The notes beneath the pieces were generated by a model. It saw nothing but the letters and a program-made list of their open reading frames with translations, was not told the DNA's origin and made no database searches. A program made the translations under genes and the position numbers. 7,648 nt of DNA from Oscillospiraceae bacterium. Its GTDB lineage: Bacteria > Bacillota > Clostridia > Oscillospirales > Oscillospiraceae. Shown here piece by piece: positions 1-6,006 of the stretch (within the stretch, counting starts at the first letter, position 1; each line of letters begins with the position of its first letter). The stretch is taken from NCBI GenBank assembly GCA_020025345.1, contig JAHHSH010000072.1:1-7648 (forward strand), read 5' to 3'.

Positions 1-50
1 GCTCTATGCTCTCTATTCCAATACAGTTGAACGATCTCTCTATCTTCCAT
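1..50 (-). CDS. Probable sigma-70-family RNA polymerase sigma factor, N-terminal fragment (cut by window edge)
   Basis: Reading leftward from an ATG at 50, the frame gives MEDREIVQLYWNREHRA (last codon incomplete) and leaves the window open. This resembles the start of small sigma-70/ECF-like factors of Clostridia, which often begin with an acidic residue pair, then I-x-x-L-Y-W/F and an A-I-x-E-T segment. A GGGGG-rich ribosome site (59-64, minus strand) sits 8 bases before the ATG, which supports the start. Such proteins bind core RNA polymerase and redirect it to a small set of promoters. The gene lies directly downstream of, and in the same direction as, the group II intron, so its leader is interrupted. 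Only 16 codons are visible: the family is a recognition from short similarity, and the coding call itself is firmer than the function. Confidence 0.5.
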   Translation of the reverse strand, partial: MEDREIVQLYWNREHR

Positions 51-101
51 AGACACTTCCCCCTTTCAGCTATATACACGGAATACGCGCAGGAATCTAT
101 A

Positions 102-181
102 GTGATAGGTAATCCTTTGAGGCTATCTCCAGATTTTCCCCCACTCCACACCGTGCGTGCGACTTTCACCGCACACGGCGT
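102..181 (-). ncRNA. Group II intron domains V and VI (catalytic core and branch-point helix)
   Basis: Domain V is a 34-nt hairpin at 181-148 on the minus strand, with an ACGCCGUGUGC 5' arm, a GAAA tetraloop and the two-base CG bulge before CACGG on the 3' arm. The catalytic triad position reads CGC rather than the commoner AGC. Domain VI follows at about 126-105: GATAG pairs with CTATC, and GCC-TCAAA-GGATTACC forms the upper part. The unpaired A in the ATTACC segment is the likely branch point, about 8 bases from the proposed 3' splice site. These assignments are read by eye from the known domain pattern. Confidence 0.88.
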
Positions 182-243
182 TCCATCGTTAGTTGTTACT
201 CGTGTAACATCATTCTCTACATAAGTTCATTTGTTTGTATCCG

Positions 244-2127
244 TTACACAGGCTCGCATCCTGCTTTGCAACGGAGTTCGTTCAGCTTTTTCTTTTGCAC
301 TTTCGTGAGTTTCAACAGGTTCAGGTACGTCTCGATGGTTTTGGGATTTGTGGCGTGGATCAGCCTATGTACGTCCGCCAGTACCAGCACCAGATTTGCA
401 TACCTGTCGTCGCCGCCCTTGTTACAGGGCTGCTTATGGTGACAGTGTACTTCTTCCGGCGTTAGGAACTCTCGGCCCGTGATGGCACAGCGGCCATATT
501 GGGCGGCGAACAAGGAGAGGCGGTTGTCGTTGTATTCGACGGATCTGTTGACCACTGGGTTTCTGGACATAAATTCCATAATGCCCTTGTTGGCGATAGC
601 CAGATTGTCGTGTACTTCGGCTCGTCCTTCCTTTGTGTAGGCGTTGACCTTTCGCCTTTTACTCATGGGATTTTTGCACTGGATGTATCCAAGAGGGAGG
701 AGGTAGCTCTCTCCGATGAACCGGAGTTGCTCTGACCTTCCATACCTCTTGTAGTCCTGCGACCTTCTTCCCATGGTTCCTTTCTTTGAGATTTGCGTTC
801 CCAGACGGGCTTTAATGGTATGTTCCACATTCCATGCAATCTGGCCAAAGTCTAAATTGACTTGTGTGGCCATTTCGTAGTAGTTGTGGACACCTCGCAC
901 CATAGCATTGAATTTAGCAATCTCTGCGGGTTGCTGTCCCGGTTGGGGGCATTCAATCGCTTTGACTTGCTCCTTCATCTGCATCTGGATGCGTTTAGCG
1001 GCCTTATCGCAGATATGCGATTGGGCAACCTTTTTGCCTGCCTTGGATTGTACTTTAACCTTGATTCCTAAAAACTCCGAATAATGCTTCTTGAGGTTTA
1101 CCACCTGTGTTTTCTCATCCGAGGTAGGGAGCTTCAGCCGATCCCACAGCCACTGCTTTACCGCAATGGCCGTTTTGTCCGCTTGGCTCCTTGTTCTGCA
1201 AAGGATGCGGATGTCATCTGCATAGCGGATGGCGTGCATTTCTTTGAGTTTTGTTTTCTTCATTGCCGTATATCCGTGGCCTTTGTTGAGACTGCCATTT
1301 TTATTGGTGAAGGGGGAGTATTTCTCCGTCACCGGATTTTCCTCCCATTGGCTTGCTGCCCACCAGTCGAACTCGTTGAGTACGATGTTGGCCAGCAAGG
1401 GGGAGATGATGCCTCCTTGCGGCGTTCCCTTTTGAGGGAACACGACCGTTCCATTTGGCATACGGATAGGTGCTTTGAGGATCGCTCGGATGATCGACAC
1501 CAGCTTTTCATCTTGGATGCCCATTGCCCACATCTGTCGCAGCAGCTTGGGATGATCTACTTCATCAAAGAAACCTTTGATGTCTACCTCCACTACATAG
1601 TGTAGTTTTGATATGTTTATGTGTCTCATTTCAGCAGCGATGGCATTTTCAGCAGAACGCAGTGGGCGAAAGCCGTAACTGTTTTCGCTGAATTTTGCCT
1701 CACAGATGGGTTCCAAGATTTGCAGGATACACTGTTGAATTAACCTATCCCAGATGCACGGTATCCCGAGGGGGCGTGTCTTGCCGTTTGGCTTAGGGAT
1801 ATCCTTGCGCCTCACAGCCTTAGGTTGGTAGTTCTCCAGTTTCTGCTTAATGGTGTCGCACAGCTGGGCCGGCGTAAGGGTTTCAATCGTCTCAATAGTG
1901 AGACGATCTGTACCCGGTGTCCGACTTCCTGTGTTGCGTTTGATGCTCCGATACGCTTTGAGTACATTGGCTTCTGCCCAGATCAGCGGCATGAGATTTG
2001 TAAAAATCTTGCCGTTTTTACTGTCGGTGTACAGTCCATCTAAGATGTCCTGTTGGTCATAATACTCGTTGTATCGAAGGTTATTTATCTTGCGAGTTTT
2101 GCTGTTGTTCTGAACCTTAGTAGCCAT
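244..2127 (-). CDS. ltrA: Group II intron-encoded reverse transcriptase/maturase with HNH endonuclease (LtrA-like)
   Basis: This 627-residue multifunctional protein assists intron splicing, nicks target DNA and copies the intron by target-primed reverse transcription. Visible RT blocks in order are: RPLGIPCIWDRLIQQ (about 118-132), SYGFRP (150-155), the first catalytic Asp in VDIKGFFDEVD (D182), GTPQGGIISPLLAN (234-247) and RYADDIRIL with the YADD catalytic box (302-305). The maturase X region follows at roughly 370-480. The C-terminus carries an HNH domain: CAITGREFLTPEEVHCHHKQP with C547, C562, H563 and H564, then NLVLVLADVHRLIH (about 578-591). The start ATG at 2127 is preceded by GAGGTGAT (2141-2134). 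All catalytic residues are present and the frame is intact. The length suits the HNH-containing bacterial RT/maturases. The intron lineage cannot be fixed by eye. Confidence 0.95.
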   Translation of the reverse strand: MATKVQNNSKTRKINNLRYNEYYDQQDILDGLYTDSKNGKIFTNLMPLIWAEANVLKAYRSIKRNTGSRTPGTDRLTIETIETLTPAQLCDTIKQKLENYQPKAVRRKDIPKPNGKTRPLGIPCIWDRLIQQCILQILEPICEAKFSENSYGFRPLRSAENAIAAEMRHINISKLHYVVEVDIKGFFDEVDHPKLLRQMWAMGIQDEKLVSIIRAILKAPIRMPNGTVVFPQKGTPQGGIISPLLANIVLNEFDWWAASQWEENPVTEKYSPFTNKNGSLNKGHGYTAMKKTKLKEMHAIRYADDIRILCRTRSQADKTAIAVKQWLWDRLKLPTSDEKTQVVNLKKHYSEFLGIKVKVQSKAGKKVAQSHICDKAAKRIQMQMKEQVKAIECPQPGQQPAEIAKFNAMVRGVHNYYEMATQVNLDFGQIAWNVEHTIKARLGTQISKKGTMGRRSQDYKRYGRSEQLRFIGESYLLPLGYIQCKNPMSKRRKVNAYTKEGRAEVHDNLAIANKGIMEFMSRNPVVNRSVEYNDNRLSLFAAQYGRCAITGREFLTPEEVHCHHKQPCNKGGDDRYANLVLVLADVHRLIHATNPKTIETYLNLLKLTKVQKKKLNELRCKAGCEPV

Positions 2128-2819
2128 AGGTACATCACCTCATTTCTAAAGAAACGGGGACTTTTTTGTCTTACCCGAAATCCTATGAGGAATGATATAC
2201 TACCTTTTACTTCTAACGACTTGAGGCCATTCCTCCATGCCCATTACAGGCATTTCTTTGGTTCGACCTCTACTTTTCAGCAGTAGTTAGGTGGCTTATT
2301 GTTCTTCGTCCACCGATAGCCTCATGGCTACCTACTACTTTTCCTTGTTCCGATAACCTTATCTTTGCATATACCTTTAGGTGCCTGCTATGAGCCTGAC
2401 AGCTTGGCAGTGCCTGTAACACTGCATGGATTTTCATAAAAGAAATTTTTACTCGTCCACATTGTCGTTCATTTGATAGAGCAAGGTGCATTTCTACACC
2501 CCAAAACTTTAGACCCGTACATTCGCAGGTTCGTCAGTTCGTTAGAACATTCTTACCATGGGTATTTTATAGACCCCCGGCCTATAGGTGACACATCCCA
2601 CCTCTGGGACGCTTTCGTGTTGCTTGAGCACGGTCACTCTCAGCCGACTTCACCGGGCTTCTGACGATCAGCGTTTCCGCTTGCATCGCCAGCCGGAGTA
2701 TTAGGGGAGGCCCTTCGGGACGTTACTCCTTCATTTGACCTCTTAGGTTACCAGTTCACTTTTCACAATGAACAGTGCCTCTTTTTCATCTTTTCAGACT
2801 TGTAGAGGAACAAGTCGCA
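2128..2819 (-). ncRNA. Group II intron 5' ribozyme domains I-III and upstream part of domain IV (no gene)
   Basis: This roughly 690-base stretch holds no credible gene. Read leftward it begins with the GUGCG splice-site element and an immediate small hairpin (GACTTG ... CAAGTC, about 2816-2797). Many short GC-rich pairings follow, for example a CGTCCCGAAGGGCC hairpin near 2722-2709. It ends at the maturase ribosome site. It corresponds in size and place to intron domains I to III. I have not folded it; only EBS1 is assigned with confidence, and I could not identify an EBS2 partner convincingly. Confidence 0.8.
2420..2426 (-). other. EBS1 of the group II intron, pairing with IBS1 at 2821-2827
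   Basis: On the minus strand the intron carries TGCAGTG (2426-2420). The seven exon bases immediately before the 5' splice site are CACTGTA (2827-2821). These pair antiparallel over all seven positions with one G-U wobble. This is the exon-binding/intron-binding interaction that positions the 5' splice site and the DNA target. Its position inside domain I, about 400 bases from the intron 5' end, is plausible. Confidence 0.72.
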
Positions 2820-2850
2820 CTACAGTGATTTTCAATATTTTCTCGTTGCT

Positions 2851-2859
2851 ATGATACCA
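2851..2859 (-). promoter_or_regulatory. Extended -10 promoter for the intron-sigma factor transcript
   Basis: On the minus strand TGGTATCAT reads as an extended -10 element (TG, one base, TATCAT). No good -35 hexamer lies 16-18 bases upstream, which is usual for extended -10 promoters. The start would be near 2844, giving about 24 bases of leader before the intron. It points away from the ferredoxin gene, so the two units are divergent. Sequence match only. Confidence 0.45.
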
Positions 2860-2926
2860 TATTTCGCTCTTTTCATCTATTCTGGCATAGCGTGTTCCCT
2901 GCGCTGCCAGCTCTGCATTTCCCCCG

Positions 2927-2947
2927 TTCTGTGATGTTCTCACAGAA
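2927..2947. promoter_or_regulatory. Perfect inverted repeat, candidate operator upstream of the redox cluster
   Basis: TTCTGTGA (2927-2934) and TCACAGAA (2940-2947) form a perfect 8-bp inverted repeat around a 5-base centre. The TGTGA/TCACA half-sites resemble those of the CRP/FNR regulator superfamily, although the classical CRP site has a 6-base centre. Its midpoint, 2937, is about 41 bases before the predicted start near 2978, which is the class II activator position. A transcript crossing it could also fold into a hairpin, but no U-tract follows, so it is not a terminator. Confidence 0.55.
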
Positions 2948-2962
2948 GCATCACCACCTCCC

Positions 2963-2971
2963 TGCTACAAT
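2963..2971 (+). promoter_or_regulatory. Extended -10 promoter of the ferredoxin/redox cluster
   Basis: TGCTACAAT contains TG, one base, then TACAAT, a near-consensus extended -10. The -35 position (about 2943-2948, CAGAAG) is poor and is covered by one arm of the palindrome at 2927-2947, suggesting activator dependence. The predicted start is the A at 2978, leaving a leader of about 20 bases that contains AAGGAGG (2985-2991), 7 bases before the ATG. Confidence 0.6.
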
Positions 2972-2998
2972 AGCCGCATTATCCAAGGAGGTTGAACT

Positions 2999-3211
2999 AT
3001 GAACGAAACCAAACGCCCTCGCCGCAAGGCGCAGGTAAACACATCCGACTGCGTGGCCTGTGGCTGCTGCGTGAAAGTCTGTCCCCGGGATGCTATCCAT
3101 GTCATCAAGGGACTGTTCGCCCAAGTCAATGAGGATCTGTGCATCGGCTGCGGCAAGTGCGCACGGGAATGTCCCGCATCGGTGATTGCAGTGAAGGAGG
3201 CCAGCGTATGA
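2999..3211 (+). CDS. 2[4Fe-4S] ferredoxin-type protein
   Basis: A 70-residue cytoplasmic electron carrier. Two complete cluster motifs are visible: CVACGCCVKVCP (ligands C18, C21, C24, C28, with an extra Cys at 23) and CIGCGKCARECP (C48, C51, C54, C58). In the usual arrangement the fourth Cys of each motif completes the other cluster. A basic N-terminal stretch (KRPRRK, residues 5-10) precedes the first cluster. The start is fixed by AAGGAGG at 2985-2991. The stop overlaps the start of the next gene (ATGA at 3208-3211), so the two are translationally coupled and the ferredoxin is the likely partner of that membrane iron-sulfur protein. The electron donor and acceptor cannot be read from the sequence; the family also includes ferredoxin-like subunits of larger oxidoreductases. 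Confidence 0.93.
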   Translation: MNETKRPRRKAQVNTSDCVACGCCVKVCPRDAIHVIKGLFAQVNEDLCIGCGKCARECPASVIAVKEASV

Positions 3212-3810
3212 AAAAGAAATGGTACGACTATCTCTGGATCGTGTCCCTCACTTATCTGGTGCTGGGCTTTTTCAATATTCTTTTTGCGTGGCTGGGTCTG
3301 CTGTGCTTCTTCATTCCCCTTCTGATCGCAGCCATCGGCGGCAATAAGGCCTACTGCAATCGATACTGTGGCCGTGGCCAGCTCTTCGCTCTGGTAGGTG
3401 GTCGGTTCGGCCTGTCCCGAAAAAAAGACGTCCCCCAGTGGCTCAAGAGTAAGGCCTTCCGTTATGGCTTTCTCATCTTCTTTTTCACCATGTTTTTCGT
3501 GATGCTCTGGAATACCTATCTGGTGTTCTCCGGTGCGCAGGAGCTGCGGCAGGCCGTGAAGCTGCTGTGGACCTTCAAGCTGCCGTGGCACTGGGCTTAT
3601 CATGGCAACGCCACTCCCTGGGTTGCGCAGTTTGCTTTCGGCTTTTACAGCGTCATGCTCACCTCCACGGTGCTGGGCTTCATCACAATGCTTTTCTTCA
3701 AGCCCCGTTCCTGGTGTGTCTACTGCCCCATGGGCACCATGACGCAGCTTATCTGCAAGGCACGGCACCACGGCGAACATATCCCCGCCGAAGTTTCCGA
3801 GAAAATGTGA
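3208..3810 (+). CDS. Membrane 4Fe-4S protein, NapH/Fer4_5-type
   Basis: A 200-residue membrane protein. I chose the ATG at 3208 over an upstream in-frame ATG at 3139 because GAAGGAGG (3193-3200) sits 7 bases before it and it overlaps the ferredoxin stop. Hydrophobic segments lie at about residues 9-44 (probably a helical hairpin), 86-107 and 138-164. Two cysteine pairs follow the pattern of the NapH/CcoG-like Fer4_5 domain: CNRYCGRG (C50, C54) and CVYCPMG (C170, C173), each next to a membrane segment. Proteins of this family pass electrons at the membrane; NapH couples quinol oxidation to a periplasmic reductase. The classical C-terminal ferredoxin domain of NapH is absent here, and the separate ferredoxin gene just upstream may supply it. 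Function beyond membrane electron transfer is inference. Confidence 0.85.
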   Translation: MKKKWYDYLWIVSLTYLVLGFFNILFAWLGLLCFFIPLLIAAIGGNKAYCNRYCGRGQLFALVGGRFGLSRKKDVPQWLKSKAFRYGFLIFFFTMFFVMLWNTYLVFSGAQELRQAVKLLWTFKLPWHWAYHGNATPWVAQFAFGFYSVMLTSTVLGFITMLFFKPRSWCVYCPMGTMTQLICKARHHGEHIPAEVSEKM

Positions 3811-3837
3811 CATTATCACGGTAATCCTGCCGTATTG

Positions 3838-3846
3838 TGGTATACT
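3838..3846 (+). promoter_or_regulatory. Extended -10 promoter in front of the thioredoxin gene
   Basis: The 75-base gap between the membrane Fe-S gene and the thioredoxin gene contains TGGTATACT, an extended -10 with a TATACT hexamer. No clear -35 is present. The predicted start is near 3853, giving a leader of about 33 bases. It would let the five thiol-redox genes be expressed apart from the two iron-sulfur genes. No terminator is visible in the gap, so readthrough from upstream is also likely. Sequence match only. Confidence 0.55.
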
Positions 3847-3885
3847 AAGATTAACCTAAAACAACAAAAGAAAGGAGCGTCAACT

Positions 3886-4203
3886 ATGACTGCTATGAAT
3901 TGGAATAAGGATCTCTTTAATAAGGCTATGGAAGGTGACAAGCCCGTTTTGGTGGAGTTCTGGGCTCCTTGGTGTGTCTACTGCCGCCGGATCGGCCCCT
4001 CTTTCGATAAGATTGCCGAGCAGTACGCCGATACTCTCTCCGTGGGCAAGGTCAACATCGACGATGAGTCTGAGCTGGCTGATCAGTTCAACATCGAAGT
4101 GATCCCCACGCTGGTGATCTTCAAGAACGGCCAGCGCGTGGCGGATATTGTTGCCCCCGAATCCAAGGCTAAGATTGAAAGCTTTATCGCAGAGAATCTC
4201 TGA
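3886..4203 (+). CDS. trxA: Thioredoxin with atypical CVYC active site
   Basis: A 105-residue cytoplasmic thioredoxin that reduces protein disulfides and is recharged by the reductase encoded next door. The fold signatures are present: VLVEFWAPWCVYC with the redox cysteines C30 and C33, the central Asp-rich KVNIDD (about 55-60), and IPT with the cis-proline at 74, followed by LVIFKNGQ. The dipeptide between the cysteines is Val-Tyr rather than the canonical Gly-Pro, which in this family is known to shift redox potential and partner choice. The start at 3886 is preceded by AAAGGAG (3871-3877); reading further upstream in frame would add an unlikely extension through the promoter region. The gene is 14 bases from the reductase gene. 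Confidence 0.95.
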   Translation: MTAMNWNKDLFNKAMEGDKPVLVEFWAPWCVYCRRIGPSFDKIAEQYADTLSVGKVNIDDESELADQFNIEVIPTLVIFKNGQRVADIVAPESKAKIESFIAENL

Positions 4204-4217
4204 GAAAGGAGACTTCC

Positions 4218-5147
4218 ATGGAACACATCTATGACGTAATTATCGTCGGCGGCGGCCCCGGCGGCTATACGGCGGCACTCTATGCCGCCCGCGCCGGACT
4301 GGACACCATTGTTTTGGAAAAACTGTCCGCCGGCGGTCAGATGGCCCTCACCTCCCAGATCGACAACTATCCCGGCTTCGAGGAGGGGATCGACGGCTTC
4401 ACGCTGGGTGAAAAGATGCAGCAGGGCGCAGAGCGCTTCGGCGCTGTTACTGAACTGGCAGACGTACAGTCTCTGGAGCTCTCCGTCGACATCAAGCACG
4501 TCCACACCAGCGAGGGTGTGTTCCATGGTCGGACCGTCATCCTCGCTACCGGCGCCAATCCCCGGAATTTGGGCGTGGAGGGTGAGCAGGCCCTCATCGG
4601 CCGCGGTGTCAACTACTGTGCCGCCTGCGACGGCATGGCCTATCGCGGCAAGACCGTGGCTGTGATCGGCGGCGGCAACAGCGCTGTAGCCGACGCTATG
4701 CTTCTCTCCCGCATCTGCAAAAAGGTGATCATCGTACACCGTCGGGATACGCTGCGGGCCACCAAGGTCTACCACGACGCCTTGCTGCGGCAGGAGAACG
4801 TAGAATTCCGCTGGAACAGCACTGTCACCGAGCTTCTCCATGAGGATCGGCTCACCGGTATCCGCCTCAAGGACGTCACCACTGGCGAGGAGTCTGTCCT
4901 CCCCTGTGACGGCATCTTCGTCAGTGTAGGCCGCGTGCCCAACACCGACCTTGTCAAGGGTACGGTGGAGCTGAATGAGAGCGGTTATGTCAAAGCCGAT
5001 GAGAGCACCCGCACCAACATTCCCGGTGTATTCGCTGTGGGTGATCTGCGCACCAAGGCGCTGCGCCAAGTGGTCACCGCTGTCTCTGACGGCGCTATGG
5101 CTGCCTTCTACGCTGAGGAATATCTGGCGGAGCAGAGCGTATCATGA
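4218..5147 (+). CDS. trxB: Thioredoxin reductase (NADPH-type, FAD flavoprotein)
   Basis: This 309-residue flavoenzyme moves electrons from a nicotinamide nucleotide through FAD and a redox disulfide to thioredoxin. Motifs in order: FAD-binding VGGGPGGYTAALYAARAG (about 10-27), the ATG box (110-112), the redox pair CAACDG (C134, C137), the second nucleotide-binding GGGNSAVADA (151-160), the NADPH-phosphate-binding HRRDTLRA (174-181), and the C-terminal FAD segment GVFAVGDLRTK with a conserved Asp (D276). Length and order match classical low-molecular-weight TrxB. The HRR motif argues for true NADPH use and against the ferredoxin-dependent flavin-type enzymes, which lack it. AAAGGAG lies at 4204-4210. 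The stop overlaps the start of the next small gene (ATGA, 5144-5147). Confidence 0.96.
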   Translation: MEHIYDVIIVGGGPGGYTAALYAARAGLDTIVLEKLSAGGQMALTSQIDNYPGFEEGIDGFTLGEKMQQGAERFGAVTELADVQSLELSVDIKHVHTSEGVFHGRTVILATGANPRNLGVEGEQALIGRGVNYCAACDGMAYRGKTVAVIGGGNSAVADAMLLSRICKKVIIVHRRDTLRATKVYHDALLRQENVEFRWNSTVTELLHEDRLTGIRLKDVTTGEESVLPCDGIFVSVGRVPNTDLVKGTVELNESGYVKADESTRTNIPGVFAVGDLRTKALRQVVTAVSDGAMAAFYAEEYLAEQSVS

Positions 5148-5329
5148 AAAAATGGATGCGTATTCTGGCTTTCGTAGCCGGTGGCGCGCTGCTGGGGCTG
5201 CTATACTATCACTTCTTTGGCTGTAATGGCACCTGCCCTATTACAGCCAGCCCTTGGCGCACCATGCTCTATACCGGATTGATTGGCTTTCTCCTCTCCG
5301 GTATCACCGCAAAAGAAACTAAGGAGTAA
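5144..5329 (+). CDS. Small two-helix membrane protein with CxxxC motif, DUF6132-like
   Basis: A 61-residue protein with two predicted membrane helices (about residues 7-25 and 40-54) joined by a short loop holding CNGTCPITASPW (C27 and C31). The GCxxGTCPIT loop with a flanking helix pair matches what I recall of the DUF6132 family; the function of that family is unknown to me. The start overlaps the trxB stop by ATGA, and no strong separate ribosome site is present, so it is probably translated by coupling. The gene ends 2 bases before the CcdA gene, and its last codons (AAG GAG TAA) contain that gene's ribosome site. Its place between TrxB and CcdA suggests a thiol-redox role at the membrane, possibly as an accessory to CcdA. 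That role is inference. Confidence 0.8.
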   Translation: MKKWMRILAFVAGGALLGLLYYHFFGCNGTCPITASPWRTMLYTGLIGFLLSGITAKETKE

Positions 5330-5331
5330 CC

Positions 5332-5994
5332 ATGCAATACTTTATCGCCTTCTTAGAAGGAATCATCACCTTCATTTCCCCGTGCCTGCTGCCTATGCTG
5401 CCCATCTACATCTCTTATTTTGCAGGTGGTGGGGAGCGCTCTCTGAAAAAAACACTGCGCGGCGCTGCCGGCTTTGTGCTGGGCTTCACAGTCGTTTTTA
5501 CCGCTATGGGCGCTCTGGCCGGCACGGTCGGCAGCTTCCTGCACGCCCACCAAACCGCATTGAATATTATCTCCGGCCTGGTGGTCATTTTCTTCGGTCT
5601 CCACTTCCTGGGTGTCTTTAAGATCAACCTCTTCCGCGGCAGCAGCCGTTCCATGGCCGGTCGTGAACTGGGCTTCTTTTCAGCCTTTCTCTTCGGCGTG
5701 GTCTTTTCTCTGGGTTGGACTCCCTGTGTCGGTGCATTTCTGGGCTCTGCCCTGATGCTGGCCTCCCAGCAGGGTCATGTGCTGGAAGGTACCTTGATGC
5801 TGCTGATCTATTCTCTGGGCCTCGGTATCCCCTTCCTGCTCAGCGCTGTCCTCATTGACTATCTTAAATCCGCCTTTGATTGGATCAAGCGCAACTACCG
5901 CATTATCAATATTGTCAGTGGCAGCCTCTTGATCGTGATTGGCCTTTTGATGGCCACCGGAACACTGGGACAGCTTCTGGCTCTGCTCGGATAG
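5332..5994 (+). CDS. ccdA: CcdA-type thiol-disulfide transporter (DsbD/CcdA family)
   Basis: A 220-residue integral membrane protein with about six helices. The family's two redox cysteines are present in their signature contexts: SPCLLPMLP (C18) in the first helix and WTPCVGAFLG (C132) in the fourth. CcdA takes electrons from cytoplasmic thioredoxin and passes them across the membrane to extracytoplasmic thioredoxin-fold proteins. Here its apparent donor (TrxA/TrxB) and acceptor (TlpA-like) are encoded on either side. Length is typical for the CcdA branch, which lacks the extra DsbD domains. The start at 5332 is preceded by AAGGAG (5321-5326) overlapping the previous stop. No cytochrome c genes are seen nearby, so the acceptor pathway may be something other than cytochrome maturation. 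Confidence 0.93.
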   Translation: MQYFIAFLEGIITFISPCLLPMLPIYISYFAGGGERSLKKTLRGAAGFVLGFTVVFTAMGALAGTVGSFLHAHQTALNIISGLVVIFFGLHFLGVFKINLFRGSSRSMAGRELGFFSAFLFGVVFSLGWTPCVGAFLGSALMLASQQGHVLEGTLMLLIYSLGLGIPFLLSAVLIDYLKSAFDWIKRNYRIINIVSGSLLIVIGLLMATGTLGQLLALLG

Positions 5995-6006
5995 GAGATT
6001 GAAACA

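Larger units (their letters stand above)
102..2820 (-). mobile_element. Group II intron, apparently full length, with intron-encoded RT/maturase
   Basis: The 5' end on the minus strand is GTGCGACTTG (2820-2811), the bacterial group II GUGYG start. The 3' end is a canonical domain V (181-148) followed by a domain VI hairpin with an unpaired A and a terminal AC near 103-102 (or AT at 100-99). About 690 bases of structured RNA (domains I-III) precede the maturase gene, which sits in domain IV as usual. EBS1 (2426-2420) pairs with the seven exon bases just before the 5' splice site. With an end at 102 the first 3'-exon base is T, which pairs with the A immediately 5' of EBS1 (delta-delta' style), so I prefer that end. 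The element is about 2.72 kb, a normal size. It sits in the leader of a sigma-like gene in the sense orientation, as splicing requires. No frameshift or deletion is visible, so it could be active. Confidence 0.93.

Noticed and set aside
84..97. Tandem ATTCC direct repeats 11 bases apart (minus strand) in the sigma leader, considered as a response-regulator site
   Set aside because: The five-base repeat is too short to distinguish from chance, and no further copy is seen.
1084..1605. A 173-codon plus-strand frame inside the intron
   Set aside because: It lies entirely opposite the reverse transcriptase catalytic region and has no protein-like features of its own.
3139..3207. Upstream ATG extending the membrane Fe-S protein by 23 residues
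   Set aside because: The extension overlaps the ferredoxin gene in another frame, has no ribosome site, and the ATG at 3208 has a strong one plus the typical ATGA overlap.
2965..3819. A 284-codon open frame on the minus strand opposite the ferredoxin and membrane Fe-S genes
   Set aside because: Low-complexity His/Gln/Glu-rich translation with no domain signature. It is antisense to two clearly recognised genes and covers their promoter.
3811..3836. Possible hairpin ACGG ... CCGT between the membrane Fe-S and thioredoxin genes, considered as a terminator
   Set aside because: Only four base pairs with a long loop and no T-run after it.
4083..5069. A 328-codon open frame on the minus strand opposite trxB
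   Set aside because: It mirrors the codon bias of trxB; the translation has no recognisable motif and no ribosome site was seen. It is a shadow of the real gene.
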